Positions 33,707 through 45,744 are shown, counted from the first letter of the stretch. The stretch is 64,000 nt of DNA from Areca catechu (GCA_021397845.1 CM038040.1:65313466-65377465), one strand, 5' to 3'. Numbers and translations are program-made. Notes: generated from the sequence alone by a model not told the origin.

Positions 33707-33726
33707 GATTGGTATGCCAGGTAGGG
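33707..33726 (+). other. Probable primer binding site of gypsy-2
   Basis: GATTGGTATGCCAGGTAGGG directly follows the 5' LTR, at the same offset as the site in gypsy-1. Assigned by position only. Confidence 0.45.
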
Positions 33727-33794
33727 GCTGATGTAGGCCCTTTGTTCCAAAAGCTAGTCCCTCTGCAAGTGGGTCTATCAGGAGGATTGTGACA

Positions 33795-35150
33795 ATGCGA
33801 GTGAGAGAAGCTTCCACCAGCTGTGCAGGAGACTCACCCTCTCGAGAAAACCTGCACGTCCCAAAAGTGGAACCACCCGCATTACCTCAACCTCCTCCAG
33901 CAGAATCTCAGCTGGCCATACTCACCCAGCAGATACAAATCCTTGCTACGACAGTGCACCAGCTCCAACACCAGCAATGGTCCTTAGCTACCCATCAGCA
34001 GCCAGGAACCCCCGTGGCCCATGCCGCAGCACCCCGTGATAGCCTGCGTTCCTTCCAAGGAAGGCCTTCACAGTCGTGGAACATCACCGACTCTCGGGGT
34101 AGTCACCAGACTCCGACGAAAAGAAAACGAGCTAGATATGCCGATAGGGAGAGCCGCTCCTCAACTCTTGAGCGGGTAGCGACCAAAACCTGCTGAGGTT
34201 GAAGAGGCAAGTCCCCCCTTTATGAGCATCGTGCACCCATGTCACCTTTTGCATCTCTTTCAGCAGAAGGTTCTATTGACGAGGCCATCAGGCGTACAAC
34301 TGAGAAGCACCTGGAAGAGTATGACCGCAAGCTAGCGGAGCTATCCTACCGGTTCGTGAACATGTAGGGCTCTACTGACGAGCTAGCAGGCTACAACGCC
34401 CATCCCCCTTCTCCCGAGAGATCCAAGAGGAACTGGTTCCCAATCGGTTTCGCATGCTATAGGTGGATCCCTATGATGGGACCACTGACCCCCTGGACCA
34501 CCTGGAAAGCTACAAGGCCCTCATGAGAGTCCAGGGGGCCACCGACGCCCTTTTTTGTATTGCCTTCCCAGTAACCCTTCGAAAGGCGGCTCGAGTTTGG
34601 TTCACCCACCTCGAGCCCAAAAGCATCAACTCTTTCGCTCAGCTGGAGCGGAAGTTCATGGGCCACTTCAACGCTTGTCGAAAGGTACCACGAGAGGCGG
34701 ACAGCTTCTTCTCCATCCGATAACAGGACTGCGAGCCCCTCCGGGACTACATGTCCTGCTTCAAGGTTGCTACCTTGGAGATTTACAATCTTGATGAGCC
34801 AGTCATCATGCTGGCACTGAAGCAAGGGCTCAGGACCTCCGCCTGACCTACTAGCTCGACAAGAAGCCCCCCAAGACCTACTCCGAGCTCCTCCTCCGAG
34901 CCCAGAAGTACATCCGCACCAAGGAGGCGGATCATACAAGATGGGAGCTCGACGGGAAGCCACAAAAAAAGCCAACTCCCGTCGAGGCCTCTAGGACCCG
35001 GAAGCCGGGACCCTCAGCTCCGAACTTCCGGCAAGGGCCAAGATCGAGGAGCGCACCCATTCCGGAGGAGAGGTACACCCCTCTCCTAGCCCCGAGAATA
35101 AAGATCCTTATAGAGATCGAAGGTGAGCCCTATCTAAAGTACCCACCTCC
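33795..35150 (+). pseudogene. gag of gypsy-2, broken
   Basis: ATG 33795 (MRVREASTSCAGDSPSR) opens a Pro/Gln-rich N-terminus. TGA at 34194-34196 and a TAG near 34364 interrupt it. The Retrotrans_gag domain is intact in sequence at 34463-34720 (MDPYDGTTDPLDHLESYKAL, ARVWFTHLEPKSINSFAQLE), followed by a stop, QDCEPLRDYMSCFKVATLE and a frameshift near 34845. The C-terminal CRYHRDHGHDTEDCRNLKKD lies in the next open frame from 35152. Particle protein; not translatable as one chain. Confidence 0.87.
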
Positions 35151-35151
35151 A

Positions 35152-38100
35152 ATGAGATCGTCCACAGGCTGTGACAAGATGAAGTACTGCCGCTACCACC
35201 GCGACCATGGCCATGACACCGAGGACTGCCGCAATCTCAAGAAGGATATTGAAGAACTCATCAAGAGAGGCTACCTCGAGAGATTTGTGGGGGGCAGACC
35301 TCTGGCAGAACCTCAGGCGCTCGTCGCCCTCTCGCCAGTCCCTGCAGTCGACAACTGCCCTATCGAGAAGCCGGTGGGGATGATATGCTGGGGGGCCGAG
35401 CGTGCACCCAAGAAGGCCCGGGGGGCAGGGTATTCTAAAAATGTACTCTCCTTTATGAGGGAAGGGAGAGATGGGGGAGAAAATGTAAATAACGATGCTG
35501 TGGTTATCGAAATGATGATCACGAAGCATCCTGTAAAATGCATCATGATTGATAGTGAAAGTTCCACATATGTGCTTTTTTCTGATGCCTTCTCCAGAAT
35601 GAATTTGTCCTCCGCTCAACTCAAACTTATGCACACATCCCTTGTCAGTTTCACTGGAGATTCTGTGAGGGTTGAAGGAGAGGTCACTCTCCCAGTCACT
35701 GCCGGGACCCCACCTCGACAAAGCACTTTTATGATGACCTTCATAGTGGTTAGGCTTCCTTCGGCATACAATATGATCCTTGGCCAGCCTGGGCTCAACC
35801 TGCTCGACACCATCATTTCTACGAAGCGGCTGCTAGTGCAGTTCCCAACTCCCTATGGAGTCGGCGAGATGAGAGGTGCACCTCAGCCAATTCAACACTG
35901 TTTCCAGACTCTCCCCGGGACCAAGGACCCCGAGGATGATCCCAAGGTGGACAATCTTGATCAAAGGGGGCAAGACCCTAGGGGTGGCTCGGTTGAGCAC
36001 CTGCTGTCTTCCGCTCAGAGCCAACCAAGAGAAGACAGAACATATCGGGGCCCAGCTACAAGAGGAGAGGACCCGCCTATTGGAGTTCTTACATGTGAAT
36101 GCAGACGTGTTTGCTTGGAAGGCGGCCGATATGCTATGTATTCCCTCTGACATCATCACCCACAAGCTGAGCATTGACCTAAAGTGCAGGCCAGTTCGAT
36201 AGAAGAAGAGAAGTTTCTACCCAGAGAGGCAGGCGTCAATCAATGAGGAAGTCGATAAACTCCTCACCACTGGCTTCGTCCGAGAAGTACAATACCCAAG
36301 CTAGCTAACGAATTTGGTGATGGTGAAGAAGAGTAATGGCAAATGGAGGGTCTGTGTAGACTACACCGACCTCAACAAGGCATGCCTGAAGGATAGCTTC
36401 CCTTTACCGAAGATTGACTAGTTGGTGGATGCCACCTTGGGTCACCGGCTACTCTCCTTTATGGATGCATTCTTTGGATACAATCAGATCCGGATGCACC
36501 CAGAGGACGAGGAGCACACCGCATTTATTACCAACCAAGGGATGTATTGTTGCAAGATGATGCCCTTCGATCTGAAGAACGCTGGGACCACGTACCAACG
36601 TTTGGTCAATAGGGTCTTCAAAGACTAGATTGGTCGGACATGCAAGTGTACATAGATGACATGCTTGTCATGAGCAAGCCGAACTCGGATCACATCGCTG
36701 ACCTTGCCGAAGCCTTCAACAACCTCCAAAAGCATTAAATGAAGCTGAACTCAATAAAGTGCACCTTCGGAGTGGCAGCGGGAAAGTTCCTCGACTTCAT
36801 GGTCACTAAGAGGGGCATTGAAGCGAACTCGGAGAAGGTTCAGGCAATCGTCAACATGGAGCAACTGACGTCCAAGAAGCAAGTCCAATGCCTGACAAGG
36901 CGTATAGCAGCTCTGAGTCGATTCATTTCGAGGTCGACTGATCGCTGCCTTCCCTTCTTCAAGGCGTTGCGCAAGATGCACGACTTCACCTGGACGGAGG
37001 AGTGCAGGACTGCCTTTGAAGAACTGAAGAAGTTCCTGGCATCTCCTCTGCTGCTCTCCAGACCAAAGGAGGGAGAGGATCTCCTGCTTTACCTGGCGGT
37101 CACACTTAGAGCCGTCAGCTCGGTCCTCATCTGTGCAGGTGAAGACGGATCTCAGAGGTTGGTATACTACACCAGCAAAATCCTTCGTGATGCGGAGATC
37201 AGGTATACCCGCTCCGAGAAACTTATTTTTGCTATAATAATATCTACTAAGTACCTCAGGCCCTACTTCCAAGCGCATCCCATCATGGTCATGATGGATC
37301 AGCCATTGAGGACCATACTCAGCCACCCTGAGACATCCAGGCGGTTGGACAAGTGGTCCTTGATGCTGAGCGAGTTTGATATTGTATATCAGCCGAGATC
37401 GTCGTAGAAGGTCTAGGTCCTAGCCGACTTCCTGGTCGAGTGCATGGGACTTGCCAAGGAATCGGAGAAGACATCCCTGGAGCATCAAGTTGAGCCCATA
37501 ACAGAGGAGGAGCCCTAGATCCTCCACATGGACGGCGCATCCAACTTCGGCAGGAGCGGAGCAGGCCTCATCTTCGCCAACAATGGTGGGATCATGGTAG
37601 AATGTGCTATCCGCTTCAAATTCACCGTAACAAATAACCAAGTGGAGTACGAGGCACTCCTCGCGGGCCTAAAGGTCTCACATGAGTTGGGCATGTAGAA
37701 CTTGAAAGTCTTCATGACTCTCAACTGGTGACCGGATAAGTTTTCAGGGAATACGAAACCAGGAATCCCCAGATGATGAAGTACCTGGAGCGAGTCCTCT
37801 CATGCACGACAGGTTTTCGATGCTTCAACATCTTCCATATCCCCCATGAAGAGAATGCTCGTGCAGAAGCACTGTCGAGACTCGCAACCTTGTCGGACTC
37901 ATCGCTGGGACGTGCATATATTGAGTACCTCAAAAATTCAAGCTATGAAGCCCTGAAGGAGGTGCAGCAAGTCACCCAGGAGTCGAGTTGGATGGACAGG
38001 TACGTCATATACATTACTGATGGCACCTTGCCCGAGGACCGCGTGGAAGCCGGCCTTGTCAAAAAGAAAGCCTCTCGATTTGTCCTAATGGAAGGACAGC

Positions 38101-39223
38101 TCTACCGCCGATCCTACTCCTACCCGCTCCTGAAATGCCTGAGACCCGCGGAAGCAGCCTTCGTTCTCTAGGAGATACATGAAGGCCTGTGCAGGAACCA
38201 CGTGGGAGGAAGGACTTTGGCGTACAAAGCTCTCCGCCAAGGATACTTTTGGGAGACCATGAAGGAAGATGCCGTCGACTTCGTGAAGAGGTGCGACAAG
38301 TACTAGTGCCACGCCCACGTACAACGTCAACCGGTTGCATCGATCTCGCAGCTCTCCACCCCTTGGCTGTTCACCCAGTGGGGAATAGACATCTTAGGGC
38401 CATTTTCCCCTGCACCGGGGCAACGAAGATTCTTACTAGTGGCCATCGACTACTTCACCAAATGGGTGGAAATGGAGCCACTAGCACGAATCACGAAAGC
38501 TAAGGTCCGCCAATTCTTTTGGAAGTCGATTATCTGTCGCTTTGGACTCCCCCACTGCATCATCACCGACAATGGATGGCAGTTCAATAACCAGGAGTTT
38601 GAAGAATTCTGTACCGAGCACGGCATCCAGCACCACTTCACCTTGGTGGCTCACCCCCAAACAAACAAGGAAGCCGAGGTAACCAACCGGACTATCCTCT
38701 AATGACTCAAAACTAGGCTAGACCAAGCCAAGGGCAGATGGACGGAAGAACTCCCAAGTGTTCTGTGGGCCTACCACACAACACCCAGAATGGCCATAAA
38801 CGAAATGCCTTTCAACCTTGTTTACGGTGCTGAGGCTGTCATCCCAGTTGAGCTCAGTGTGCCCATGCTGCGGGTGCAGCAATATGACGAAGTGCAGAAC
38901 CCGGCGCACCTTCTACTCAACTTGGACCTCCTCGAGAAAACCAGAGACAAAGCCCAGCTCCAGATGGTGGCATACCGGCAACGAGTGGCCCGGTACTATA
39001 ACGCGCGGGTAAGGCCCAAGGTCTTCCGACCTGGCAACCTGGTGCTGCCCGAGCCGAAGCATCTCAATCCTGGGAGTGCGGCGGCAAGCTCTCGTCGAAC
39101 TGGGAAGGCCCCTATAAGGTGGTCGAAGCTCTTCCACAAGGAGCCTACTACCTCGAGAATCTGGATGGTGCCAGGTTCCCGCGAACGTGGAATGCCTGCA
39201 ATCTGAGAAGATACTATCAGTAG
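35152..39223 (+). pseudogene. pol of gypsy-2 (protease, RT, RNase H, second RNase H, integrase), broken
   Basis: One frame (35152-36150) joins the gag zinc-knuckle region to protease: KCIMIDSESSTYVLFSDAF, which keeps the catalytic Asp but has S-E in place of G-G. Reverse transcriptase at about 36100-36730: CVDYTDLNKACLKDSFPLPK, SFMDAFFGYNQI, VYIDDMLV at 36646, with stops at about 36418 and 36627 and a frameshift. RNase H at 36739-37400 has KRGIEANSEKVQAI and YTRSEKLIFAIIIS. Second RNase H about 37520-37900: LHMDGASNFGRSGAGLIFA, TNNQVEYEALLAGLK. Integrase 38170-39200: HEGLCRNHVGGRT, VAIDYFTKWVEMEPLAR, ITDNGWQFNNQEFEEF, EAEVTNRTIL, then NLVYGAEAVIPVELS. Ends at TAG 39221-39223 after the tail found in gypsy-1 pol. 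Confidence 0.9.
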
Positions 39224-39559
39224 TGTAAGGCTTCCCTCCAATAATAATAAATAAAGGTTTCCTTTTGCACGAACCGCTCTCTACTTTGCAGGAATGATGC
39301 TGCCATGCCCAAGGCCCGGCATGCTCAAATATGGAGCCTAGCTCTTTGGCACAACAAAGCCCGAGGGCCACCCCTCCAACATCAGTAGTGAGAATCATTG
39401 TCGGGCCCCAGGTCCGGCGCTCAGAGGCCGAGCCATGCCTTGGCACCAGGAACCCATCTTCTTGATGTTTAAGCCCGGATCTCATGACCCTCCGACATTG
39501 AAACTTGGGGTTCGGCTCCCCAACATCAATAACGAGAATCTATGCCCGAACCCTAGTCC
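39224..39559 (+). other. Spacer between gypsy-2 pol and its tandem array
   Basis: No gene. It contains scattered AAGCCCGGAT / GAGCCTAGCTC words that look like diverged relatives of the 57-bp unit. Confidence 0.5.
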
Positions 39560-39900
39560 AGCTCTGAGACATTGAAGCTTGGAGCCAAGCTCTCCGGCCA
39601 CCAAGTCTTTGAGCCCAGCTCCGAGACATCGAAGCTCGGAGCCCAGCTCCGAGACATCGAAGCTCGGAGCCAAGCTCTCCGGCCACCAAGTCTTCGAGCC
39701 CAGCTCCGAGACATCGAAGCCCGGAGCCAAGCTCTCCGGCCACCAAATCTTCGAGCCCAGCTCCGAGACATCGAAGCCCGGAGCCAAGCTCTCCGGCCAC
39801 CAAGTCTTCGAGCCCAGCTCCGAGACATCGAAGCCTGGAGCCAAGCTCTCCAGCCACCAAGTCTTCGAGCCCATCTTCGATACATCAGGCCCGTAGCCAA
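39560..39900. repeat. 57-bp tandem array downstream of gypsy-2 pol
   Basis: GAGACATCGAAGC-type words start at 39566 (variant), 39623, 39651, 39708, 39765, 39822 and 39879 (variant): period 57 with one 28-bp interval. Units contain GGAGCCAAGCTCTCCGGCCA and CAAGTCTTCGAGCCCAGCTC. Because 57 is 19 codons, frames stay open on both strands; these are repeat artefacts. It occupies the position of the 46-bp array in gypsy-1. Confidence 0.9.
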
Positions 39901-40178
39901 GTTCTCCAGTGCCGAGGCTTGGGACACCCAGAAGCAAAGGAGAAGCCTCCTCCCTGATCTCATCACATGTACAAAAAGATAAAGAAAAAGAGAGGGGAGA
40001 AATAGAGTATCCACAAGCCAAAATAATCATAAATCTTCACTTCATTGGCAACTCCTTGGTCTATTACAAGTGCCCCCAGGCCCCCGACATGCTGGGTAGC
40101 TCAGGTCAGTAACAAAAGAAAAGAAAGATAGAAAATAAATCTACCCTACTTATGCGGCTCCCCGCCAGGACTCCGTGC

Positions 40179-42578
40179 CTATAAGGCATCATCTCCAGGG
40201 GCCCCGGGCTGTGCATCACCGGCCTCGGCATTCGTCGCTAGCAGAAAAGATTTAGAAACAACCTCCGACTCCTCGACGTCGCCCAATTCTGGAGCCAGCT
40301 TTGCATTAGAAGCAGTGGGGTGTGTGAGGAAAGGTTGACCCTTGTCAGAAACGTACCCTTGGACCTTGGAATGTAGGTACATGAAACCTTTAAAAAAGGA
40401 GTCCGACGTCATTTAATGGAACTCGGTGATGAACTCCTCCGAGGCCTTGTACCTCGCCATGGCTTCTTCAGCTCCCTTCCTCGCTTTGGCAGCTTGCTCC
40501 TTCACCATCGCTGCCTCCTTCTCAATAGCCATGGTCCTTCCCTCGACAACGACCGGCTTCACCTTCGTCGTGTCTAGTGCAGCCTGGAGGGACAGAGCAT
40601 GCCCCTTCTACCGGACCACCTCGGCATTGAACTCTGTCAGCCTCTTCTCAGTCATCGTGAGCTCCTCAGCTTTCTTCCTCGACCGGCTCCGCTCCCGATC
40701 AAGTTCCTCCTGGAGCTCCTTCGAGCACCTCTCGACACTGGTAAGTTCTTTCCTGAGCTCCTCATTCTTCAGGCCGAGCTCTCGGGTGGTGTCAAACTTC
40801 TCCTTTAGCTCGGTCCTCAAGGCCTCGACCTCCCCTGCTCGTTGCTGGTCGTTCTTCAGCCAGTTCCAACAGTAATCTCTGATCAGTAGGGTCTCGACGC
40901 CGATCTACACCAAATGAAACATCAGCAAAAAAAAGAAAAGAAGAAGAAGAAAAAGAAAGAAAAAAGAGAGAAGGTAAAGCCACTTACCGTGAAGAGTAAG
41001 GGGAAGATACTACTAATTGCATCCCCCGACACCTTCCCGGCCATATCCTGCCGGTCGCATGATTGGATTGAAAAATCGATCATGCACTCGGCCAGCTTCT
41101 GGTCCCGGAGCAACGAGACGTCGGGGCCCAGTCTGAACGGGGTTCGACGGTAGTCTCTTTCCCTCCTACTTCCCCCGAGGTAGAATCACCCACTCTGCCA
41201 CCAAAAGAGGCCTCGGGGGTCGGTTGGGAGCTCGGTGCATCCTCAAGTGGCGCCCTTGGTGCCAGCTCCGCTCCTCACCACACCTCCTCCTCGATGATGA
41301 CGAGCACCGGAGGGGGAGGTGACATGATGGCAATGGTTGCAGCAGCGGCCCTGGCCCGGATGACCACCTCCGGCTTCGGGGTGGGGATTGGCTCTCATCG
41401 CCTCGGTCGCTCCAGCACAGGCCTGGCTACCCTCTGCTCCGGCTTGGACATGGCAGCCACCACTCCCCTTCCTTGTGCGGAGGCAGCTTTGGACTCCCTC
41501 CTCCTCGGCTCGGTCGGCTCGGCGAGAGCGGTCGCCGACACACCCTCATCATGAGCCCTCTTCGAAGAGGACTCCTCAGCCAATCCCGATGGAGGCCTCT
41601 TCTGGGTGATCGAAAGCAAGTCGTCCACCGAGAACCTCATGCCTGCATATGGAAGATACAATGTCAGTTCCAGGTCAGAAGAAATAGATTAAGAGGAGCA
41701 GAAAGGACTCAAGCTGAACTCACCCAACTCACTCGTTGGGTCGACCTCGGTGTTGACAAGGTTCTACTCTGACAGCAGAACCTCAAGGAAAGGAATCTGA
41801 TGGTGCGGAGCTGCTCGTAGACATCCAAGTCAGCTTCCTCGATTGTAGAGTTTCGGTTAGGAGACTGATCTGGGTCACTCCACACCCAGTTGATCCCCTC
41901 AATAGTGGCAGAGAAAAATTTGCTCTTCCACCCTTTGATGGAAGAGGGAAGTTCAAACTTGATCCCCTTTGGACGGGAAGAGATTGACCACCACCTGTCC
42001 TCGATAGGGTGGCGCTTCAGAGTGAAAAAGGCTCTGAACAACGAAAAATAGGCGACGATCCCATGAAAATGGCAGAGCACTATGAAGCATAAAATAGTCC
42101 TTATGGCATTCGGAATGAGTTGAGCAGGGACCAGCCTATAGTTGCTCAACACCGACAAGAAGAAATGATGAAAAGGGAAGCGGAGTCCTCTCGAGAAGGT
42201 CTCCTCGTAGAAGGTGATTCGACCCGGGCTATTGGAAGTAACCCGATCCCCTGGTCAAGGGATCAAGAGTCGAACGGAGTGAGGGATGCCGTAAACATCC
42301 TGGATGGCTCCCAGTTCCTCAGCCAAGATTGTCGAAGCAATCCCACCGGGACTTGTGGATCGAGCAGGGTTAGGAATGGGTTCGGTTAGAGGAGAAGGAG
42401 CGGGGATAGGTCCGGGTTCCCTAATGACTATGCCACCAAGGGGATGCCTCCTACTGAACTCGAAGCGCATCCCATCTCAGTCTTCATTGGAAGAAGAAGA
42501 AGATGGCGGTCTTGGCCTAGAGGGCCCGGCCTCATCCTGGTTGGTTGAGGGATGAAAACTTGGTCCGAAACGAGACAT
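40179..42578 (-). pseudogene. Antisense spliced gene of gypsy-2 (homologue of the gypsy-1 antisense gene)
   Basis: Proposed exon 1 is 42578-41724 (MSRFGPSFHPSTNQDEAG..., one TGA after SSNEDW-like sequence, another after VRLLIP), with TFYEETFSRGLRFPFHHFF, RLVPAQLIPNAIRTILCFIV and LPSSIKGWKSKFFSA, aligning to the Transposase_28-like exon of gypsy-1. Intron 1 is 41723-41643 (GTGAGT...CAG, phase 1, 81 bp). Exon 2 is 41642-40988 (GMRFSVDDLLSITQKRPPSG...). Intron 2 is 40987-40905 (GTAAGT, long pyrimidine tract, TAG; phase 0, 83 bp). Exon 3 is 40904-40179: a coiled coil (ELKEKFDTTRELGLKNEELR) then FFKGFMYLHSKVQGYV and an acidic end. Frameshifts and stops occur in exon 1. Role unknown. Confidence 0.8.
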
Positions 42579-43116
42579 GATGAAGAAGATGAAGGGAAGA
42601 AGCAGAAAGAAAGAGAAAGCGGGCGAGGGTCCAGAGATGAACCTAGCCCTAGGGAGAAGATCCTACTCAACCGAGATGAAGAGAAGGGAGACTGACCTGC
42701 TGTGAACTTTGGGGGACAAAAATGGCCAGGGGGATGAATGGAGAATCTCAGTACAATGGCAGGCACGAAGGATTTGAAAGATGGTGTGTTTTGGGAAAGG
42801 CTGCTTTTCCTTTCGAAGTGACCAGCACCCGACCGTACTGTTGCAAATCCCCACCATCGGATCCACACCACGTGTCGACAATCGGCAGGGCTGGCGTCTA
42901 GCTTCAACTACGACCACTCTGAATTCTGCACCCAGAATAACTACTCCTCGGACGTGTCCACGTGGCTCCCCGGGATAGGCTGAAGAAACCGTTTCCTGAA
43001 GCGCCGTCGATCACGGCCATTATTGCACCGGATCCTCATCTTTCCACGTCAGCGATGCATTTACTCCCTTCGCCCAGAGTGCTTCGCACCAACAGGACTC
43101 GGGAGTGGGGGGCAAA
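42579..43116. other. 3' end of gypsy-2 and upstream region of its antisense gene
   Basis: No conserved coding frame. On the minus strand this would be promoter and 5' leader of the antisense gene, matching the 24241-24862 interval of gypsy-1. The plus strand ends in GGGAGTGGGGGGCAAA, the polypurine tract before the 3' LTR. Confidence 0.5.
43101..43116 (+). other. Polypurine tract of gypsy-2
   Basis: GGGAGTGGGGGGCAAA abuts TGATGTGGC of the 3' LTR. Confidence 0.8.
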
Positions 43117-44184
43117 TGATGTGGCAGGAAGCTGACATGTAATCTCTGTCGGATGTCGTGTCAGAAAAATCTGCCATGGTGGACACTCCATCTCGAACTC
43201 CTTTGCCGGGCCGAACTCTCTTAGAATGCCAAGGCGACCCGCCAAAATTATGTTCCGCCCTCCGCCAAGTCGGCACCCGCAAGCCCGTGGCACCTAGGTC
43301 GAAGCTGAGCGACCTCCTTCACCAGATCGAGCCCCTCCGAGGTCGAGCAACCTGGACCGGAGTCGAGCCCAGCCCTCCTCCGTCATGGTGAGCCCCTCCA
43401 AGGCCGAGCCCCCCGAACTGGAGTGGAGCTCAGCCCTCCTCCGTCGGGTTAAGCCCCTCCGAGGTCGAGCCTCCCGAACCAGAGTCGAGCTCAGCCCTCC
43501 TTCATCGGGTTGAGCCCCTCCGAGGTCGAGCTCTCTAGGCAGGAGTCGAGCCTTCCTCCACAGGGTCAAGCCCTTCCGAGGTCGAGCCTCCTGGATCAGA
43601 GTCGAGCCCAGCCCTCCTCCGCCAGGTCGAGCCCCTCAGAGGTCGAGCCCCCCGGGCCAGAGCCGGGTTTTCCGGAGTGGAGCGACTGGGAGGAATGTCA
43701 GAGCGCGTGGCAGCTTCCTTTATCACGAATCGAGAAAGATGTCTCGTCCACGGCATGGAACACCGTCGCACGCACCTGCGAGCGCAGGGGAGATCCCGAG
43801 GTAGGTATTCAACAGCCGCCTGGGCTTAAAAGAACCTTCGACACCCTAGCAGGGAGGTACGTAAGCCAAACCACAAAATATCCAAGCAAGTAAGGGGAGA
43901 GGAGGTTTGATCCACCTTGGCCACCACATTCTTTAACACACTCGCACCCTCATTCTTAGATAACTCTCTCCTCCTAGCGTGGAGTCCATCTCAGGGGCTC
44001 GACCAGGAGGATATGTTCTCCTTGATCGTCATTGACTTGACTGTCGGAATGCCCCTGCCGGAATTCCCGGCTCGAATCACTAACCCTTGTTTTGCAGGTC
44101 CCAAGGAGCAGACCGTCGCCAAGAAGACGAAGGGCAGTCCAACTCCGACACCAGCTACGGGCCACGACGATCTTAGCGGCAACA
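43117..44184 (+). repeat. Gypsy-2 3' LTR (1068 bp) with six 61-bp units
   Basis: 61-bp array starts at 43329, 43390, 43451, 43512, 43568 and 43629 (intervals 61, 61, 61, 56, 61), one unit more than the 5' LTR. The roughly 290-bp segment of the 5' LTR is missing. Ends CAACA at 44184. Confidence 0.9.
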
Positions 44185-44189
44185 GATAT

Positions 44190-44840
44190 AAATCTAATGA
44201 TTAAACTTTATAACTATAGAATTAAAAGTATTATTACATAGATGATGCATCAAGTTAATATCATGTTAGTACACTTATATATTTTCTTTAAAAATTAATT
44301 AGTGCTATATAAAATTATATAAGATAATAAGTAGAGATAGATATTTGATACAGGTTGGAATGTTGCTTCTCTATATCTATATCTTATTTTTTTTATAAAT
44401 ATGGATATGAATACAAATATTAATTGGATGTTTAAATTTTTATCGATTTAAAATTTAAAAATAAATATATTTGGATATTATTCCTACTATTTTTGTATTA
44501 AAAAAACTTATGATATTAAATAAAGCTGGAGACTCTTTTAAAAAAAGAATTTTTTTTTAATCTTTTATTTACTTCAATTTAGTCTACGTGGTGATCATGC
44601 GGTCGGTTCCAGGTTGCATCTTTGATAAGAAAATGTTGTTCTTTAGCGACGTGGACTGTTATTGGACGGTGCTCTACGCCATTGTCAAAAAACTTCTACG
44701 TCACCTAGATCTCCGGGTAGCCATTGTACGGTCCAATTTTAAATGCGTGCCAAAATAAACAAAAAAGATCATTCTTTTGCAACATAAATATATATATATA
44801 TATTCTCTTTTCAGACATGCTTCGAAACCGGAAACATCTA
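44190..44840. other. AT-rich intergenic, no gene
   Basis: Right flank of gypsy-2. A (TA)n run lies near 44788-44800. A short GC-containing stretch (44580-44720) has no recognisable frame. Confidence 0.5.
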
Positions 44841-45618
44841 GGTGGTGTTTGGATGTTAAAAAGTTAACCTTGGAATAGGGATAGTAATTCCTGGGAATTA
44901 GTTGGTATTCTCGTTTTCTGTTTGGTTGGAAGTATGGAATAAGGTGGTTATTCCAGTGCAATTAATGCAGTCTTATTCCTATTTGTGTTTGGTTGACATG
45001 AGAATAAGACTTTATTCTTGGAGGATAGTGGATGAATTTTATTAAAATGACAAAATTACCCTTGAAGATTATAATGTAGAAAATGTTAATTATTTTTTTA
45101 ATAAATTATATTTAAATTGGCAAATTTTCATGTTAACATGGATAGGGATATCAATTTAGATATGATTATCTCCAATAAAATATTATAAAATTGTTAATAT
45201 TTTTATTAAAAAAATTATTATCAAATAAAAATGAATAAAAATAATTTTAGGCATTAATTTTAAGAAAAATAATATTAATTAATAATAATTTTTTATTAGT
45301 CGGGACGAAGAGGGTTTGAGACGGAGACACCGGAGACACCGGAGCGAGACGAAGAAATCAAGACCTTCTCTTCGAAATGAGTCGGGACGAAGAAGGTTTG
45401 AGAAGAACACCGATCGGCCATTTACATGAGTACCCTTGGAATACAAAAACACGAATAACGTAATTCCATGGGAACCCATGGAATTAGAATTCGTGAATAA
45501 GGCCATGTTGACCGGAATAAAAAACCATCATAATTTCCTCTCGTAATTTGGGTCGTTTGGCATTTTAATCGCGAATAAGAACTTATTCCTCGCTCTATTC
45601 CGCAACCAAACACGGCCC
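44841..45618. mobile_element. PIF/Harbinger-like MITE (about 778 bp)
   Basis: Left end GGTGGTGTTTGGATG, right end CAACCAAACACGGCCC (complement GGGCCGTGTTTGGTTG). The arms pair over GTGTTTGG. Flanks CTA and TAA are consistent with a decayed 3-bp TWA target. Inner arms also resemble each other (GGAATAAGG-type words on both sides), and the interior has GGAGACACCGGAG direct repeats. No transposase. It ends about 130 bases upstream of the TATA box of the host-like gene. Confidence 0.65.
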
Positions 45619-45744
45619 TAAGGAATCAGTTATTTAGTTATTTGTAGCTTAAAGAGGGAGTCCACCGCTTGTCAGCATCCAACATTTAGTTGGCGATTTG
45701 CAGGACCTTCCATTTTTCCCATGGTTTCCATGTTTAGCTATTTG

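Larger units (their letters stand above)
32405..44189 (+). mobile_element. Gypsy-2: second complete Ty3/gypsy element of Tat type, inactive
   Basis: LTRs 32410-33706 and 43117-44184 start TGATGTRGYAGGAAGCT and end CAACA. Flanks TATAT (32405-32409) and GATAT (44185-44189) agree at 4 of 5. Layout matches gypsy-1: gag, protease, RT-RNase H, second RNase H, integrase ending in NLR-R-YYQ, tandem array, antisense gene, polypurine tract, LTR. Sequence similarity to gypsy-1 is clear in pol but not in the LTRs, so the two are separate families of one lineage. Many stops. Confidence 0.9.

Noticed and set aside
39482..40030. Long repetitive frames on both strands rich in LGSKTWWPESLAPGF-type repeats
   Set aside because: Artefact of the 57-bp tandem array of gypsy-2; equal quality on both strands and no conserved domain.
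45279..45613. Two overlapping minus-strand frames inside the PIF-like MITE
   Set aside because: Short, no transposase motif; the element is bounded by terminal repeats and looks non-coding.
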